DNA of 7,473 nucleotides from Bacillota bacterium (lineage in GTDB: Bacteria; Bacillota; Clostridia; Acetivibrionales; DTU013). Made by a program: the position numbers and the translations under genes. Shown here in pieces: positions 6,721-7,473 of this stretch; the stretch's first letter is position 1; each line of letters starts with the position of its first letter. Location: positions 1 to 7,473 of the forward strand of contig JAEZMC010000290.1 of the NCBI GenBank assembly GCA_023435805.1. Reading direction: 5' to 3'. The notes under the pieces are model-generated. The model was not told where the DNA came from and searched no databases. It saw nothing but the letters and a program-made list of their open reading frames with translations.

Positions 6721-6753
6721 ATTTGTCAACCTCCCTACAAGATCAATAACCTT

Positions 6754-6782
6754 ATTATACAACTTTTAAAATGGAATAAACA
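6754..6782 (-). promoter_or_regulatory. Probable promoter of the small reverse-strand gene
   Basis: On the minus strand a perfect TATAAT lies at 6759-6754, 33 bases before the ATG at 6720. At 17-base spacing, the -35 position (6782-6777) reads TGTTTA, a poor match to TTGACA. The surrounding 6740-6840 stretch is strongly AT-rich. Confidence 0.45.
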
Positions 6783-6878
6783 TATTTGAGGTTCATTTTT
6801 TATTTTAATAAGGGACAATTTCACCGTAATAGAATAATATTGGAGATTCGGCTCTTCAGAACGGAGGATCCCGGAGGT
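6763..6878. other. AT-rich divergent intergenic region
   Basis: This stretch between the reverse-strand gene and the recombinase side is much richer in A+T than the flanking genes. It must hold the start signals for rightward transcription, but I see no clear sigma-A promoter. TTGAGG at 6786-6791 has no well-spaced -10. Several A/T runs are present. No RNA gene or repeat is recognised. Confidence 0.3.
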
Positions 6879-7061
6879 ATGGGAGGAAGACGTGCGAAGG
6901 ACAGGAAAATAGTAATGCGCTATACCGGTGAAGTTACAGCGGAGGCAATCGGGATCAAAATCATCAAGCTGCTGTTGGAAGACAGGGAGAGGGGAATTGT
7001 TCGGGATGCGTGCACCGGAAAAAAACTGCATAGGGATCTATGTGAGGGAAAGCAGGGATGA
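6879..7061 (+). CDS. Possible small ORF overlapping the recombinase start
   Basis: A 60-codon frame beginning at ATG 6879 encodes a basic peptide with a helical stretch (TAEAIGIKIIKLLLEDRER, residues 18-36). Three GGAGG boxes lie at 6863, 6873 and 6882; the first ends 11 bases before the ATG. An internal ATG at 6915 would give 48 residues. It overlaps the recombinase gene by 56 bases in another frame, and the recombinase ribosome binding site lies within it, so translation could be coupled. No homologue is recognised. The open frame could equally be chance. Confidence 0.3.
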   Translation: MGGRRAKDRKIVMRYTGEVTAEAIGIKIIKLLLEDRERGIVRDACTGKKLHRDLCEGKQG

Positions 7062-7473
7062 CAACGGTGAAAAATATGAAACGATTGAAAACCAGCGGGA
7101 TTTGCTGCTTGACTTTGCCGAGCGGTACAAGCTTGGGCGGGTGTATGCCGTTTATACGGATGACAATGTCTCCGGTTCCGCATTTGAAAGAAAAGGGCTG
7201 TCCAGGCTCAAAGAGGATGTAATGGACGCAAAGATCAACATACTGCTGCTGAAAGACCTTTCCAGACTCGGCAGAAACAATGCCAAAACCCTTCAGTTTC
7301 TGGATTTCCTGGAGGAATACGGGATACGCGTCATAAGCTCAGACGGAAGGTATGACAGCCTTTGTGACAATGATATGGTGGGAATTGAAACCTGGGCGAA
7401 CGAGCGGTATATTCGCGATATTTCACGAAAAATTCGTTCAAGCCTTCGCTTTAAAATTCAACGCGGTGAATAC
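7006..7473 (+). CDS. Large serine recombinase, N-terminal part (runs off the window)
   Basis: The frame is open for 156 codons to the window edge. The N-terminal resolvase/invertase domain is clear. IGIYVRES (9-16) gives the Y-x-R-x-S motif with catalytic Ser16 and Arg14. TDDNVSGSAFERKGLSRL (51-68) is the conserved D-x-x-S-G-x-x-x-x-R stretch. KDLSRLGRNN (83-92) supplies the active-site arginines. SRKIRSSLRFKIQRGEY (140-156) is the long helix leading into the recombinase domain of large serine recombinases. The enzyme makes a serine-linked double-strand exchange between att sites, integrating or excising DNA. Clostridial relatives act in conjugative transposons, prophages and developmental excisions. 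ATG 7006 follows GGGAGAGGGG (6985-6994) with a longish 11-base spacing; TTG 6997 is too close to serve. The C-terminal DNA-binding part lies outside the window. Confidence 0.93.
   Translation, partial: MRAPEKNCIGIYVRESRDDNGEKYETIENQRDLLLDFAERYKLGRVYAVYTDDNVSGSAFERKGLSRLKEDVMDAKINILLLKDLSRLGRNNAKTLQFLDFLEEYGIRVISSDGRYDSLCDNDMVGIETWANERYIRDISRKIRSSLRFKIQRGEY

Noticed and set aside
6340..6789. 149-codon plus-strand ORF opposite the small reverse-strand gene
   Set aside because: It starts inside the sigma-54 gene without a ribosome binding site and is the mirror of the better-supported reverse-strand frame, which has AGGGAGG and a TATAAT box.
1..7473. CRISPR array, tRNA, rRNA or insertion sequence with terminal repeats
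   Set aside because: No regularly spaced repeats, cloverleaf-like sequences, rRNA motifs or transposase signatures were seen on either strand.

Overview
The window looks like a chromosomal segment of an anaerobic, Gram-positive bacterium of the class Clostridia. This rests on strong purine-rich ribosome binding sites, TTG starts, mid-range base composition, and the gene families present: a corrinoid reductive activator, a DUF2085 membrane protein, a sigma-54 of the SigL/RpoN type, and a large serine recombinase of a clostridial kind. I cannot name the species.

Layout, left to right. Bases 1-2004 are a corrinoid pair: the 3' end of cobT (lower-ligand activation for cobalamin) and, 12 bases on, a complete 2Fe-2S/ASKHA protein of the RACo type, which reactivates oxidised corrinoid proteins. 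A hairpin follows, then a 270-base gap rich in inverted repeats. From 2275 to 5205 run four closely spaced forward genes: a zinc-ribbon membrane protein, a DUF2085 membrane protein, 5-formyltetrahydrofolate cyclo-ligase and a CPBP intramembrane protease. At 5268-6389 lies a sigma-54 gene that stops at 373 codons, before the C-terminal RpoN domain that reads the -24 promoter element. A small reverse-strand gene of unknown function (6409-6720) converges on it. The window ends inside a forward serine recombinase gene (from 7006), possibly preceded by a small overlapping ORF.

The corrinoid genes and the folate gene are consistent with one-carbon metabolism of an acetogen-like or methylotrophic anaerobe, but this is inference.

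The main point of interest is the right end. A sigma factor gene lacks its DNA-recognition end, a 30-base imperfect palindrome is centred on its stop codon, and a site-specific serine recombinase begins about 600 bases away. This arrangement recalls the skin element that splits sigK in spore formers. The gene may be split by an element whose far end, carrying the missing 3' part, lies outside the window. Plain truncation and decay is the simpler alternative, and the window alone cannot decide between them.
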